Shown here piece by piece: positions 26,896 through 37,600 of a stretch of DNA of 42,262 nt (positions are counted from its first letter, which is position 1; each line of letters opens with the position of its first letter). Under the pieces are notes generated by a model. The model was not told the origin of the DNA. It made no database searches and was given only the letters and a program-made list of their open reading frames with translations. Source of the DNA: Synechococcales cyanobacterium CRU_2_2 (GTDB taxonomy: Bacteria; Cyanobacteriota; Cyanobacteriia; PCC-9006; JAAUQQ01); assembly GCA_012034805.1 (NCBI GenBank), contig JAAUOP010000028.1:1-42262 (forward strand), in the 5' to 3' direction. The translations under genes and the position numbers were made by a program.

Positions 26896-26940
26896 GCGTT
26901 CGCCTTGGCTTCGGTGCAGGTCGATCGCGAGGGCGAATGC
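26896..26940 (+). promoter_or_regulatory. Hairpin between rpsB and tsf
   Basis: GCGTTCGCC (26896-26904) pairs with GGCGAATGC (26932-26940) over 9 bp with one G-U pair. Without a T-tract it is not a terminator; it could tune the S2 to EF-Ts ratio. Confidence 0.35.
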
Positions 26941-27006
26941 TCCGCATCCAAGCCCCCATCTGAGGGTTTTACTCATTTTACGAAGTGTTATCAAAGGAGG
27001 CTAACG

Positions 27007-27669
27007 ATGGCAGATGTGAGTGCCAAGCTCGTCAAGGAACTGCGCGACAAAACTGGCGCAGGCATGATGGATTGTAAGAAAGCCCTGAAGGAGACCGACG
27101 GTGACCTTGAGAAGGCGGGCGAGTGGCTGCGCCAGAAGGGAATTGCCTCGGCATCCAAGAAAAGTGGCCGCACTGCCGCTGAGGGACTGGTCAGCAGCTA
27201 CATCCACACCGGTGGACGAGTGGGCGTTTTGGTCGAAGTCAACTGTGAGACGGACTTTGTTGCTCGGGGCGACAAATTTGCGGAACTCGTGCGGAACATC
27301 GCGATGCAAATTGCGGCTTGTCCCAACGTCGAATATGTCACCGCCGAAGAAGTTCCTTCTGACATGCTAGAGAAGGAAAAAGAAATCGAGATGGGCCGGG
27401 AGGATCTGGCGGGCAAACCCGAGGCGATTCGTGAAAAGATCGTGATGGGCCGGATTGAAAAGCGCCGCAAGGATCTGAGTTTGATGGATCAGCCCTACGT
27501 CCGTGATCAAACGATTACTGTGGCTGAGCTGGTCAAAAAGAGCATCTCGGAACTGGGTGAGAATATTCAAATTCGACGTTTTGCTCGCTTTGTCTTGGGT
27601 GAAGGCATTGAGAAAGAGGAGACCGATTTTGCTGCGGAGGTTGCAGCAGCGACGGCCACAGGTAACTAG
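27007..27669 (+). CDS. tsf: Elongation factor Ts
   Basis: EF-Ts exchanges GDP on EF-Tu. The start [27 protein letters not shown] is the family N-terminus, with an AGGAGG site 6 bases upstream; a longer frame from 26860 is not used. The UBA-like domain is followed by [11 protein letters not shown]. At 220 residues it is the short form common in cyanobacteria. A terminator follows. Confidence 0.96.
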   Translation: MADVSAKLVKELRDKTGAGMMDCKKALKETDGDLEKAGEWLRQKGIASASKKSGRTAAEGLVSSYIHTGGRVGVLVEVNCETDFVARGDKFAELVRNIAMQIAACPNVEYVTAEEVPSDMLEKEKEIEMGREDLAGKPEAIREKIVMGRIEKRRKDLSLMDQPYVRDQTITVAELVKKSISELGENIQIRRFARFVLGEGIEKEETDFAAEVAAATATGN

Positions 27670-27693
27670 GATTCGCGAACTTCTGTTAAGGTT

Positions 27694-27730
27694 GCATTCC
27701 CAGGGAATCCTTGGGAATGCTTTATTTTTT
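27694..27730 (+). terminator. Terminator of the rpsB-tsf operon
   Basis: GCATTCCCA and TGGGAATGC form a perfect 9-bp stem (27694-27702, 27712-27720), extended by GG/CC, then TTTATTTTTT. It lies 25 bases after tsf. Confidence 0.87.
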
Positions 27731-27760
27731 GAGAATGTTTCAGCCGCTGGCTGGCCAGCA

Positions 27761-28991
27761 ATGACTACCCTCGTGAGCGCCATGGCAAAATCAGTTGAGC
27801 AAATTAACCGAGAGCTTGCGGCCCTCGAGGAACAGTCCCAGGAGCTGGGGCAAACGCTGCGGAGTCTTTATGGTAACTATCTGGCCGAGTTGGGACAAGT
27901 GACCCGGCAGCAGCTCACGTCTGTCTGTTACCAGCTTTGTACGCAGCTTTATCCTGAGTCATTTTTGAAACTGTCTTACCGTGGACGAGACCGGCTACAG
28001 CGGCAAATCCGGCAGTGTAGCCAAGCGCTACAGGAGCGGCTGGAGTTGGAGCAGCTGTTTCAGCCCGATGAGTCGGAGTTGGAGGCGTTGGAGGCGTCGC
28101 TAGTGGGCGGATTGCATTTTACGCGGGAGATTGAGCCTTTGGAGAATCTGTCAGAGCGGTGCTCTAATCCGTCTGGGCCAGAGCTTGCTGGGTCTGGGTC
28201 TGCTGGGCCGGATCATGCTGCCTCTAGTCATTCTGGTTGGGACTTGCATGCTCCTGATTTGAACTTGTCGGGCTTGGAACTGTCGGAGGAGGAGGCGATA
28301 GGGTCTGCGGCGATCGCACCCCCTTTTGTCTCGCTGTCCCTGTCCCAAAGAGATGGAGAACCCCTTTCGCCGGGGGTGTTTGGCGAGTGCGATCGCCGCA
28401 GAAGCAGAAGCCGAGGAACGCCCGTCCACGGACACACGGGCGGACTCGTCCCAATCAGAGCCCACTGTTCCCAAAACCCCTCAGGACATGTTGGCTTGGC
28501 AAGAGCGTGTTGAGCGCGCCATTGCCCAGCGGATGCGTCAAAGTTCCCAAGAGATGACCCGACTGCTGGAAACGTCCGGGGTACTCAGTAATCAGTTGCC
28601 AGATGGTTTGTTGGCCCCCGGCCCGCATCTGGGCGAGGAGGAGGCCGATGGCGAAATGCCGGACTCCGAGCGACGGCGACGCCCGAAAAAACGGACGAGC
28701 TTATCGCCTCATATTTTAAGTTTGACGCTAGAACCTGCGGGAGATCCCAGAAAGCGAAAGGCGAAGGGGGACGATGGAGCGGGGCCGCCGGAGGGCGTTC
28801 AGATTGTAGCGATTTATCTGCGGCTAGCGGAAATTGAGTTTGCCATGCCGCTGGTGATGGGCTGGCGCAACCACATCCGCGCCAAGGCCAAGGAGATGCA
28901 GCGCCTGGCTCACCAGTATGAGGAGAAACTGCGAGAGCGGGCGATCGGCGAAGCCGAAGCCGCTTGGCGCAGCACTTGGTCAAATGATTGA
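27761..28991 (+). CDS. Hypothetical protein between tsf and recG (frameshifted)
   Basis: The first part, from ATG 27761 or ATG 27782, has MAKSVEQINRELAALEEQ and helical, charged sequence; the second, ending at 28991, has WQERVERAIAQRMRQ and a conserved-looking C-terminus EIEFAMPLVMGWRNHIR. They lie in different frames, and the switch falls near 28320-28400, where one base too many (or two too few) must be assumed; for example one G less at GGGGG or GG would link PLSPG to LASAIAAEAEAEE. Joined, about 410 residues. Middle residues are low-complexity Ser/Gly. No known domain; position beside recG is all the context there is. Confidence 0.6.
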
Positions 28992-29005
28992 GCAAAGGTT
29001 TTGTC

Positions 29006-31594
29006 ATGACCGATTCCCGCAGGCCACTCCCCGATTGGAAGCGACTGCAGCAGGCGCTGGCGGTCGAGGCTGAGCGTGGGTTCAATAATCTCAAGGGCAA
29101 TCAGCATCTCTTCCATGAATTTTTGGCGTTGAGTTTGCGGGAGGTGCCAGAAGGCTTTTCGGCGGCGGATCGGGTGCGTTGGGGAGAGATGGGCGATCGC
29201 TTCACCGCTTACCCTGATCTCAGCTTTGCCCAGCGCCAGCACCTGGTTGCCGAAACCCGTCGCCTGCTCTATCAACTGCGCAAAAACTACGAAGTGGATC
29301 CCGTGGGCATTCGCCCAGGTGTTATTCGCTCGGGTGCCACCAGCCCAGGTGCCATCAGCCCAGGTGCCAGTCAAACCCCCAGCGCCAAAGAGGCCAGTTC
29401 CTCTGGCTCCGCTACCTCCAAAACGAAGAAAACTCAAAAGCCCAAGACCACGGCCCTCATCAGCCCCAATCAAAACCTCGGCGGCCCGGCAACGGATCTA
29501 GAAATTCCGCTAACTCAGCTGAACGGTATCGGCCCCAAGCTGGGAGAAAAATTGGCACAGCTCGGGTTGTGGACCGTGCGCGATCTCTTGTTCTATTACC
29601 CCCGCGACTACCTGGACTACGCCAAACAGGTCAATATTCGTGAGCTAGAGCCGGGGGAAATGGCGACTTTGGTGGCGACGGTCAAACGCTGCAACTGTTT
29701 CACCAGCCCGCGCAATCGCAAGCTCACGATTTTTGAGCTGACCGTGCGCGACGCCTCCGGGCAGCTGAAAATGAATCGATTTTATGCCGGAAATCGCTTT
29801 GCCAGTCGGGGTTGGCAGGAGCAGCAAAAGCGGATGTATGCTCCTGGTGTCACGATCGCCGCATCAGGCCTGGTCAAACAGGGCAAATACGGCGTCACCC
29901 TCGACAACCCCGAAATCGAAGTGCTCGACCACAGCGAAGGTCGGATTGAATCGCTCAAAATCGGACGAGTCGTCCCGGTTTACTCACTCACCGAAGGCGT
30001 TGGTGCAGACTTGGTGCGGCGGGCGGTGATTGCGGCCTTGCCCTCAGCTCCGCGTTTGGATGACGCGCTGCCCGTGGGGCTGCGGGCCAAGTATGAGCTG
30101 TTGGACTTGCCGGAGGCGATCGCTCAAATTCATTTTCCCGAAGACGCCAACAGCCTACAAGCCGCCCGCCGTCGCCTCGTGTTCGACGAGTTCTTTTACT
30201 TACAACTGGGTCTACTCCAGCGCCGAGCCCGTCAGCGTCAAGAACAAACCAGCATTGTCCTTGCCCCCACCGGCGAACTGATCGAGCAGTTCTACAAAAA
30301 TCTGCCCTTTCAATTTACCGCCGCCCAACAGCGCGTGGTCAATGCGGTATTGCACGACATGCAGCAAAGCGTCCCCATGAATCGCCTCGTCCAAGGAGAC
30401 GTGGGCTCGGGCAAAACCGTCGTTGCCGTCGTCGCGCTACTGGCGGCAATCCAGGCGGGTTACCAAGGAGCTTTCATGGCCCCGACGGAAGTTTTGGCAG
30501 AGCAGCACTATCACAAACTGGTGGAATGGTTTAACCCACTCAACTTGCCCGTCGAGCTGCTCACCGGCTCCACCAAAACGGCCCAGCGCCGCGAAATTCA
30601 CCGTCAGCTCGAAACCGGCGAGCTGCCCCTGCTCGTGGGTACCCATGCCCTCATTCAAAACCCAGTCCAGTTCAGCAAACTCGGGCTGGCTGTGATCGAC
30701 GAACAGCATCGCTTTGGCGTGGCCCAGCGGGCTCTGCTCCAACAAAAGGGAAATAACCCCCACGTCCTGACCATGACCGCGACGCCGATTCCCCGCACCC
30801 TGGCCCTCACGCTTCACGGAGACTTGGATGTCAGCCAAATCGACGAACTTCCGCCCGGTCGGCAGGCGATCCAAACCAGCGTCCTCACCGGCGACGATCG
30901 CCCCCAGGGCTACGAACTCATGCGCCGCGAAATTGCCCAGGGCCGACAGGTCTATGTTGTTTTGCCCCTGGTCGAAGAATCCGAGAAGCTGGACCTCAAG
31001 TCTGCGGTTGAAGAACACCAAAACCTACAGGACAACGTTTTCCCAGAGTTCCAGGTAGGGCTATTGCACGGGCGGATGAGCTCGGCGGAGAAAGAGGCTG
31101 CGATTCAGGGATTTCGCGATCGCCTCACCCAGCTCCTGGTTTCCACCACCGTCGTCGAGGTCGGCGTCGATATTCCCAACGCCACGGTGATGCTGATCGA
31201 ACATGCCGAACGCTTCGGCCTTTCCCAGCTCCACCAACTGCGGGGCCGTGTGGGTCGGGGGGCATCCCAGTCCTATTGTTTGCTGATGAGTGCCTCCAAA
31301 AGTGAGACTGCTCAGCAGCGCCTCAAGGTGATGGAGCAGTCCCAAGACGGATTTTTTATCTCTGAAATGGATATGCGCTTTCGCGGCCCCGGTGCCGTTC
31401 TGGGTACACGCCAGTCGGGTTTGCCCGATTTTGCCCTCGCGAGCTTAGTTGAAGATCAAGACGTGCTAGAAATTGCGCGATCGGCGGCGGAGAAGGCGAT
31501 CGAAAAAGACGAAACCCTCGATCGCTGGCCCCTGCTCAAGGCAGAACTTGCCCATCGCTACAAGCGACTGATGGGTGGAGCTATCCTGACCTAG
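29006..31594 (+). CDS. recG: ATP-dependent DNA helicase RecG
   Basis: RecG reverses stalled replication forks and branch-migrates Holliday junctions. Motifs: wedge domain with LNGIGPKLGEKL, Walker A GDVGSGKTV, DEQHRFG, TMTATPIPRTL, and C-terminal QLRGRVGRG. The total is 862 residues, longer than the usual 690 because of about 165 N-terminal residues, including a low-complexity GATSPGAISPGAS stretch. This extension is typical of cyanobacterial RecG. The ATG at 29006 is 15 bases after the preceding stop, so the genes may be co-transcribed. Confidence 0.95.
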   Translation: MTDSRRPLPDWKRLQQALAVEAERGFNNLKGNQHLFHEFLALSLREVPEGFSAADRVRWGEMGDRFTAYPDLSFAQRQHLVAETRRLLYQLRKNYEVDPVGIRPGVIRSGATSPGAISPGASQTPSAKEASSSGSATSKTKKTQKPKTTALISPNQNLGGPATDLEIPLTQLNGIGPKLGEKLAQLGLWTVRDLLFYYPRDYLDYAKQVNIRELEPGEMATLVATVKRCNCFTSPRNRKLTIFELTVRDASGQLKMNRFYAGNRFASRGWQEQQKRMYAPGVTIAASGLVKQGKYGVTLDNPEIEVLDHSEGRIESLKIGRVVPVYSLTEGVGADLVRRAVIAALPSAPRLDDALPVGLRAKYELLDLPEAIAQIHFPEDANSLQAARRRLVFDEFFYLQLGLLQRRARQRQEQTSIVLAPTGELIEQFYKNLPFQFTAAQQRVVNAVLHDMQQSVPMNRLVQGDVGSGKTVVAVVALLAAIQAGYQGAFMAPTEVLAEQHYHKLVEWFNPLNLPVELLTGSTKTAQRREIHRQLETGELPLLVGTHALIQNPVQFSKLGLAVIDEQHRFGVAQRALLQQKGNNPHVLTMTATPIPRTLALTLHGDLDVSQIDELPPGRQAIQTSVLTGDDRPQGYELMRREIAQGRQVYVVLPLVEESEKLDLKSAVEEHQNLQDNVFPEFQVGLLHGRMSSAEKEAAIQGFRDRLTQLLVSTTVVEVGVDIPNATVMLIEHAERFGLSQLHQLRGRVGRGASQSYCLLMSASKSETAQQRLKVMEQSQDGFFISEMDMRFRGPGAVLGTRQSGLPDFALASLVEDQDVLEIARSAAEKAIEKDETLDRWPLLKAELAHRYKRLMGGAILT

Positions 31595-32421
31595 GCCACT
31601 GGGGCGTACACTGGGCTACCCTCACCCCAAACCGCGCTCTCCAATGACAGGAGAGGGGCTTCGCTGCGGCTCTCCTTCCATCCGAAAATTGAATGACAAG
31701 TTGCATCAAGAACAAGTTGCATCAAGAACAAGTTGCGATCGCAAAACCCTACACGATTAAGTAGCTCTGTCAATCTTTTTGCCAACACTTCACAAAACAG
31801 GCAAAATCAAGCAGAAAATCCACAATTGAGTGTTTATATTCCTCAATAAATTTGGGGTAACTAAAGCTACGTTGTTCGACTATTTAAGTCACTCATTAAG
31901 TCACTTATGTCCAAAAATAAATCACCGTGAAGCCTTTGGAATTAGATTAGTATTTGCGACTGTATCGTTAATTGATACATCAGTGTTCCTCGTAAAATAC
32001 AAGTATTGCCTATAAAACTGATCTGCTTCATCTCCGTAAAACCCTTCAACATCAGGCTTTTCAAGATAAAGCTTCAATAAAACGTCCTGTCTTAACCGAT
32101 TTATCCTAGGAGAAACAAACAGTGAGAAAAACTGTCAACTTGGCAAGACAAAACGAGACGAGTTCGGTTATGCGAATTTATCTGTGAATTGGGAACAGCA
32201 ATATGGCTGATTCTGAATACTTAAGTCTGAATAGGTCAGTCTGTACGACACGATCGAGCTATTTAGACCCTACAAACCCAACAACGCCCAATATTCAACA
32301 CCCAAGATTCAACGCCCAATATTCAATGCCTTGAGGGTCTAGCGCTTGACTGAAAACCAGAGCTATCGGTTTGGATTGCAAAATTATCTGCTCCACTTCG
32401 TGTCATGGTTGGAAAAATCCT
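31595..32421. other. Intergenic region before the secretion locus
   Basis: AT-rich, with no supported gene; the 61-codon frame at 31830-32015 lacks a ribosome site or recognisable features. It holds a 16-base tandem repeat and, at 32279-32331, loosely repeated CCCAATATTCAAC-like units. Confidence 0.5.
31696..31736 (+). repeat. 16-base tandem repeat (2.5 copies)
   Basis: ACAAGTTGCATCAAGA is repeated twice at 31696-31727 with a partial third copy ACAAGTTGC to 31736. Confidence 0.9.
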
Positions 32422-33966
32422 ATGCCACCTAATCTGCAAAATCGGTTCATCTACAACACTTCAGAAACTCCTTCAGAAACTCCTTCAGAAATTTTGAATC
32501 AGCTTCCGACTCAGCGATCGCCACGACCCACCCCCAAGCCTCGAGGCAGACAACGGCGCAGTCCTTGGGTACAAGCGCCCTCCCGTCGCCTCCCGACTCG
32601 AATCTCGCACAACCAAGTCTCGAGCAATCCAGCCTCAAACCCAGGCTTAACTGATCCGGCTTCCAAGGATCCGGATCTCGATTTGGAGTTCGCTGATGCC
32701 TGGTCTCCTGCGGTGGAAGCAGTGCTGGATCAGCCATCCTCGCGACTGCCGCAAATGCTGATGATGGGTGGTTTACTGTTTATGGTTAGCCTGGGGATTT
32801 GGAGTTGGTACGGCAAGTTTGACCAAATTGGCTATGCCAGCGGAAAGTTGGTTCCCCAGGGAGAGCTGTATAAAGTTCACTCGGCTGAAGCGGGAAAAAT
32901 TGTCTCGCTGGCGGTGAGTGAAGGCAAGCTGCTGCAGGAGGGTGATCTGATCGCGGTGCTTGATAACGACTTGGCCAAGGGGGAGGTGGAACGCCTGCAG
33001 CAGGTGATTCAAACCGCTAAGCGACAGCTGGCCCAACAGCAACAACTGTTGGAGCAGCTCAAGCTAGAGGTCAAGAGCCGCCAGCATGTTTCCGATGCCG
33101 AAATTCAAGCGCAGCAAATTGCGGTGGGTAGGGCTGCCCAACAGATTCAGACTTCGCTCAGTTTGATGATGCAGTCCCAGGAGGATTTGCAGGGTTATCA
33201 AGAGCGGCTGGCACGCATTGAACCCTTGGTGACGGAGGGGGCGATCGCTCGGGAGCGACTCTTTGAAATCGAGCAGCAGATGCGCGATCGCCAAAGCAGC
33301 CTAATCCAAAACCAGGGCAGCGTTGCCCAAGCCCAAACCGAAGTTCAACAGCTCCAGGCGATTCTTCAACAGCGAGTGGCCGAAGGGCAGCGTGGCGAAC
33401 TAGAATCGCAGCAGCGGGTACAAAATCTACTGCTCCAAATTACAGAACTCCAGGGCAGACTCCAAGAAAACGAGACCCTGATGAGAAGTGCTCAATCTCG
33501 CTTACAACAGTATTTCTTGTACGCCCCCGTCAGCGGCGTGGTCTCGTCCCTCAGCATCAAAAATCCCGGCGAAGTCATCCAACCGGGGCAAACGTTGATG
33601 GAGATGCGTTCTGGCGACGACCCACTGGTTTTAGAAGCCTTGATTACGAGCCGAGAGGCAGGCTTTGTGAAGGTGGGGATGCCGGTCAAAGTCAAGTTTG
33701 ATGCCTATCCCTACCAAAAGTTTGGGGTCATTCCTGGCAAGGTCATCTTCACCTCGCCGGACAGCGAGACCAATCCCCAATCTGGCGCAACGGTTTACCG
33801 AATCAAGGTCAAGCTGGAGCGTCACCATATCGTTTCTGAAAAGGAAAAAGTTGAGTTTCAGGCAGGACAAACGGCAACGGCAGAAATTATTATTCGTCGC
33901 CGCCGGATCATCGACACGGTGTTGGAGCCGATTCGGCAGCTCCGCGCCAGCGGGGGCGGTGCTTAG
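32422..33966 (+). CDS. HlyD-family membrane fusion protein (type I secretion adaptor)
   Basis: This 514-residue adaptor should link the inner-membrane exporter to an outer-membrane channel. A proline-rich cytoplasmic N-terminus of about 110 residues precedes one membrane helix (about 112-134). The periplasmic part starts with a lipoyl/barrel motif ([24 protein letters not shown]), continues as a long coiled coil rich in Gln and Leu and ends with [20 protein letters not shown] and a beta-barrel domain. The ATG at 32422 is preferred; one 51 bases earlier is possible. No TolC-like gene is in view. The long N-terminus is unusual. Confidence 0.87.
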   Translation: MPPNLQNRFIYNTSETPSETPSEILNQLPTQRSPRPTPKPRGRQRRSPWVQAPSRRLPTRISHNQVSSNPASNPGLTDPASKDPDLDLEFADAWSPAVEAVLDQPSSRLPQMLMMGGLLFMVSLGIWSWYGKFDQIGYASGKLVPQGELYKVHSAEAGKIVSLAVSEGKLLQEGDLIAVLDNDLAKGEVERLQQVIQTAKRQLAQQQQLLEQLKLEVKSRQHVSDAEIQAQQIAVGRAAQQIQTSLSLMMQSQEDLQGYQERLARIEPLVTEGAIARERLFEIEQQMRDRQSSLIQNQGSVAQAQTEVQQLQAILQQRVAEGQRGELESQQRVQNLLLQITELQGRLQENETLMRSAQSRLQQYFLYAPVSGVVSSLSIKNPGEVIQPGQTLMEMRSGDDPLVLEALITSREAGFVKVGMPVKVKFDAYPYQKFGVIPGKVIFTSPDSETNPQSGATVYRIKVKLERHHIVSEKEKVEFQAGQTATAEIIIRRRRIIDTVLEPIRQLRASGGGA

Positions 33967-34064
33967 GCTTGTCGAATGCAGCCTCTTGCTTGCATAGGCT
34001 TGGAATTGGCTCGCGATTCACCGGTCATCGCCCTGCATCTCCGTTTCACTCAGGTTGTCTATAC

Positions 34065-34541
34065 ATGGAACCGATCATGACTCACAGCTACTCTTCTCGT
34101 TATCCCCAGTTCAATAATTCTCAGTTCAATAATTCTCAGTTCAATAATTCTCAGCCTGTTAGCTCCCAGCGTCCTGGCAACACCCTGGACAAAGAGCAAG
34201 CGTTTTCCGACGTGATCGCGGCCATCTCCGAGGGAAAGTACTCCTGGGCCTGTGTTCTGATGTTACGAGCTGCGGGATACAATCCGCTGCACTATATGCC
34301 CTATCGGACTTACAACCGCATTATCAAAGCCAATTTGAATTTGGGTGGTGGTCGCTCAGGGCAGCGATCGCCCCTGAGCAAGTCTGCTTCTGACTACGGA
34401 ATTGCGGATCTGCCTCACTTGGAAGCCACGCCTGAGCAAGCAACCGTTCGCGGCGGCTGGGGTCGTGTGGAAAGCGACACCGCACCTTGGTGGAGCACAC
34501 TGCTTGAGCGGGCCGTGGGTGCCCCTCGTCCCTGGCGGTAG
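34065..34541 (+). CDS. HetP-like protein
   Basis: The core [42 protein letters not shown] region (about residues 47-88) matches HetP, a protein that promotes heterocyst commitment in Nostoc-type cyanobacteria. The start is ATG 34065 or 34077; frames beginning at 33969 are less likely. Residues 16-30 are a tandem FNNSQ repeat, and the C-terminus ([27 protein letters not shown]) has no match I know. Its place between a HlyD gene (98 bases upstream) and the ABC exporter (72 bases downstream) suggests co-transcription and a role in secretion or its control. Function in an organism apparently without heterocysts is unknown. Confidence 0.82.
   Translation: MEPIMTHSYSSRYPQFNNSQFNNSQFNNSQPVSSQRPGNTLDKEQAFSDVIAAISEGKYSWACVLMLRAAGYNPLHYMPYRTYNRIIKANLNLGGGRSGQRSPLSKSASDYGIADLPHLEATPEQATVRGGWGRVESDTAPWWSTLLERAVGAPRPWR
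34110..34154 (+). repeat. 15-base tandem repeat (three copies) in the HetP-like gene
   Basis: TTCAATAATTCTCAG is repeated three times perfectly, encoding FNNSQ three times. Copy number could vary between strains. Confidence 0.92.
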
Positions 34542-34613
34542 ATCAGCCCCATCGTCGGGACGTCACGGGGTCGGGAAGCCAGGGTCAAGATCCCTCATGT
34601 AAGGAGAATAACG

Positions 34614-37600
34614 ATGACGCAGGGCTTGAGTTTTCAGAAGCCTGCCACCGCACCCGATCGCCAACTTTGTGCGGGTGCGATCGCACAATTGCTGACCCAG
34701 GCACAGTGCGACCTACAACTGACTGACTCGATCGCCCAGTCCTTTGAAGTCGCACCGATGACCTTGGGCGATATCTTGGCCGATCGGGTCGGCCTGGATC
34801 AGGTCAATGTCGATCAGGGTAATATCGGCCAGGTTCGTTCATCGGATCCGAGAACCGGTCGAGCAGCCTCGGGCAGCGCCTCCCAGGAGTATATTCTGCT
34901 GGTTCTCCAGGGGCGCGTTCGCGTACTGGCCCATGCAGGTGTGAATCATGCGGGTGAGCCAGACTTTAGCTCCTGGCGGGAGTATTCGGCCCAGGTTGTG
35001 GAAGCCGGTGCTGCCTTTGGCGAACTGGAGCAGTGGGGCACAGATCAGCCCTACCGAGCAGTGGCCGCCAGTGATGGCTGGGTGGCTCGCATCGCCTGGA
35101 GCCGCTTAAAACCTTTGCTCAAACAGCTGCCATCGCTGCATCGATTGCTTTGTCGTGAAGCGCGCCAACGCGATGACTTGATTTTTCTGCGCACCCAGGT
35201 TTTTGGGGACGATCGCGCGATCGCCAGCTACCAACTCCAGCTTTTACTCGGGCTGCTGACCCCGATTGAAGTTGAAAAAGGAACCGCGATCGCACGGCCT
35301 ACCCGAATCTAGGTTATGTTTGGCTGCGCCGGGGATGCATTGGCAATCAAACTTCCGGACAAACTTCTGGAGAAAGCCCTGTGGCCCTGGGCCAAGCCTG
35401 GGGATACCCGGAGAACACACCGAGAGAATGGGTTGCAAAAACAACAGTTAAGCTTTATGAACTGCCCCGCGATCGCTGGTCAGAAGCCTGTGCTCTAGGC
35501 TTCGGTCATCTGCCCTGTTGCGCCATGCTGGATTCCTCTGGCGATCCCCACCCAGGAACCTCCACCCAGGTACGGGCTCGCCCCCTGAGCGGTTTGTTGC
35601 GTCGCAACGATAGTGCGTTTACCAGCGCGTTCACCAATGCCCAGAGCAACGGCACTGGTCATGCAAACGGAAACGGTCATGCAAACGGAAACGGTCATGC
35701 AAACGGCAATGGTCATGCGAATGGCAATGGCAACCGTCCCGAATCTTCAACCACAACCGACTCAGGCCCAGACGGCGGCAATCGCGTCCCCGAAGTTGCC
35801 TTTCCCAAGCCGCCGAGCCGTTTGAGGTTGAGGCTTTGGAATCGCTTTCCGTTCATTGCGCAGCAAAGCATGGCAGACTGCGGCCCGACCTGTCTTGCCA
35901 TGATTGCGCTCTATTGGGGACAGCGGCTCAACGTCAATATTTTGCGGGATTTAGCCCATGTGGGGCGATCGGGCGCAACGCTCAAAAACCTGGCTAGTGC
36001 GGGGGAAAAAGTTGGCTTTGCAGCGCGGCCCGTGCGCGCGAGTCTTAACCGCCTGACCGAGCAGCAAATGCCCTGGATTGCCCACTGGCAGGGGGATCAC
36101 TATGTGGTGGTTTATCAGGAGCAGGGCGATCGCCTCCTCCTCGCAGACCCCGCTCGCGGCAAACGCCTGCTCTCCAAACAGCACTTTTGCGCAACTGGAC
36201 CGGCTATGCCCTCCTCCTAGAACCCACCCCTCAACTCAAGCAGTCAGGAGCCACCCACAAAGCCTCCCTCAGTCGCTTTTGGAGTATTCTCTGGCCCTAC
36301 CGCAACACGCTTTGGCAAATTGTCCTGTTATCGTTGCTGATGCAGCTCTTTGGCTTGGTCAGTCCGATCTTGACCCAGGTGATTTTGGATCAGGTCGTCG
36401 TTCAAAAAAATGTTGCCACGCTCAACGTTTTTATCATTGGCGCACTACTGTTTGGTATCTGGCAAATTGGCTTAGGAGCGGTTCGACAATATCTCTTAGA
36501 CTTCTTTTCAAATCGGCTCAATCTCACCTTGGTCAGTGGTTTTATTAACCACACGCTGCGGCTACCGATGTCGTTTTTTGAAACGCGACAGGTTGGAGAC
36601 ATCATTACCCGCGTAGGGGAAAACCAGAAGATTCAGGCTTTTTTGATGCGGCAGGCGGTGTCCACTTGGCTGGATGCCACTATGGCCGTGGTCTATTTGG
36701 CGCTGATGTTCTACTACAATGCTCAACTCGCCTGGCTAGTGGTTGCACTGCTACCACCGATTATTTTGCTGACCCTGGCCGCCACACCTTTTCTAAAACA
36801 GCTTTCGCGAGAGGTATTTAACAAATCTGCCGAACAAAGCTCTCTTTTGGTCGAAATGTTAAGTGGTGTTTCCACGATCAAAGCCTCGGCGGCGGAACAG
36901 GAAATCCGTTGGCGTTGGGAAGCAAGTCTCACCGATTTACTCAATATTCAGTTTCGCGCTCAAAAACTCACCAACGGCCTCCAGGTCATGGGTGGTTTGA
37001 TTAACTCCATGGGCAGTCTGGCGCTGCTTTGGTATGGGGCAAAACTTGTGATTGGGGATCAGCTTACCATTGGCCAGCTGATGGCGTTTAATATGCTGAT
37101 TGGCAATGTGATTGGACCGGTGCTGTCCTTAGTGGGCCTCTGGGATGAATTTCAGGAGGTGCTAATTGCTGTGGAGCGATTGAATGATGTGTTAGAAACC
37201 CAGCCTGAGGATCAAACGGGTAAACCGATGTTAACGATGCCGCCGATGGAAGGAGAGGTGCGGTTTGAAAACGTCACGTTTCGCTATGAGCAAGCGGAGG
37301 AGAAAAACATTTTGCAAAATGTCTCCTTTACGGCTCGACCGGGTGAAACCATTGCCCTCGTGGGTCGAAGTGGCTCAGGTAAAACCACCTTAATCAAGTT
37401 GTTGCAAGGGATGTACCCACCCACGAGCGGCCGAATTAGCATTGATGGTCACGATATTTCCCATGTTTCGCCGAATTCGTTGCGATCGCAAATGGGTGTG
37501 GTTCCCCAGGAGTCTTTTTTGTTTTCTGGCGATATTCTCGAAAACATCAAAATCTACCGCGAGGAATACAGTCTCGAAGAAGTAGTTGCAGTCTCCAAAC

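Noticed and set aside
31830..32015. 61-codon plus-strand ORF considered as a leader peptide for the C39 exporter
   Set aside because: It has no double-glycine motif and no ribosome site.
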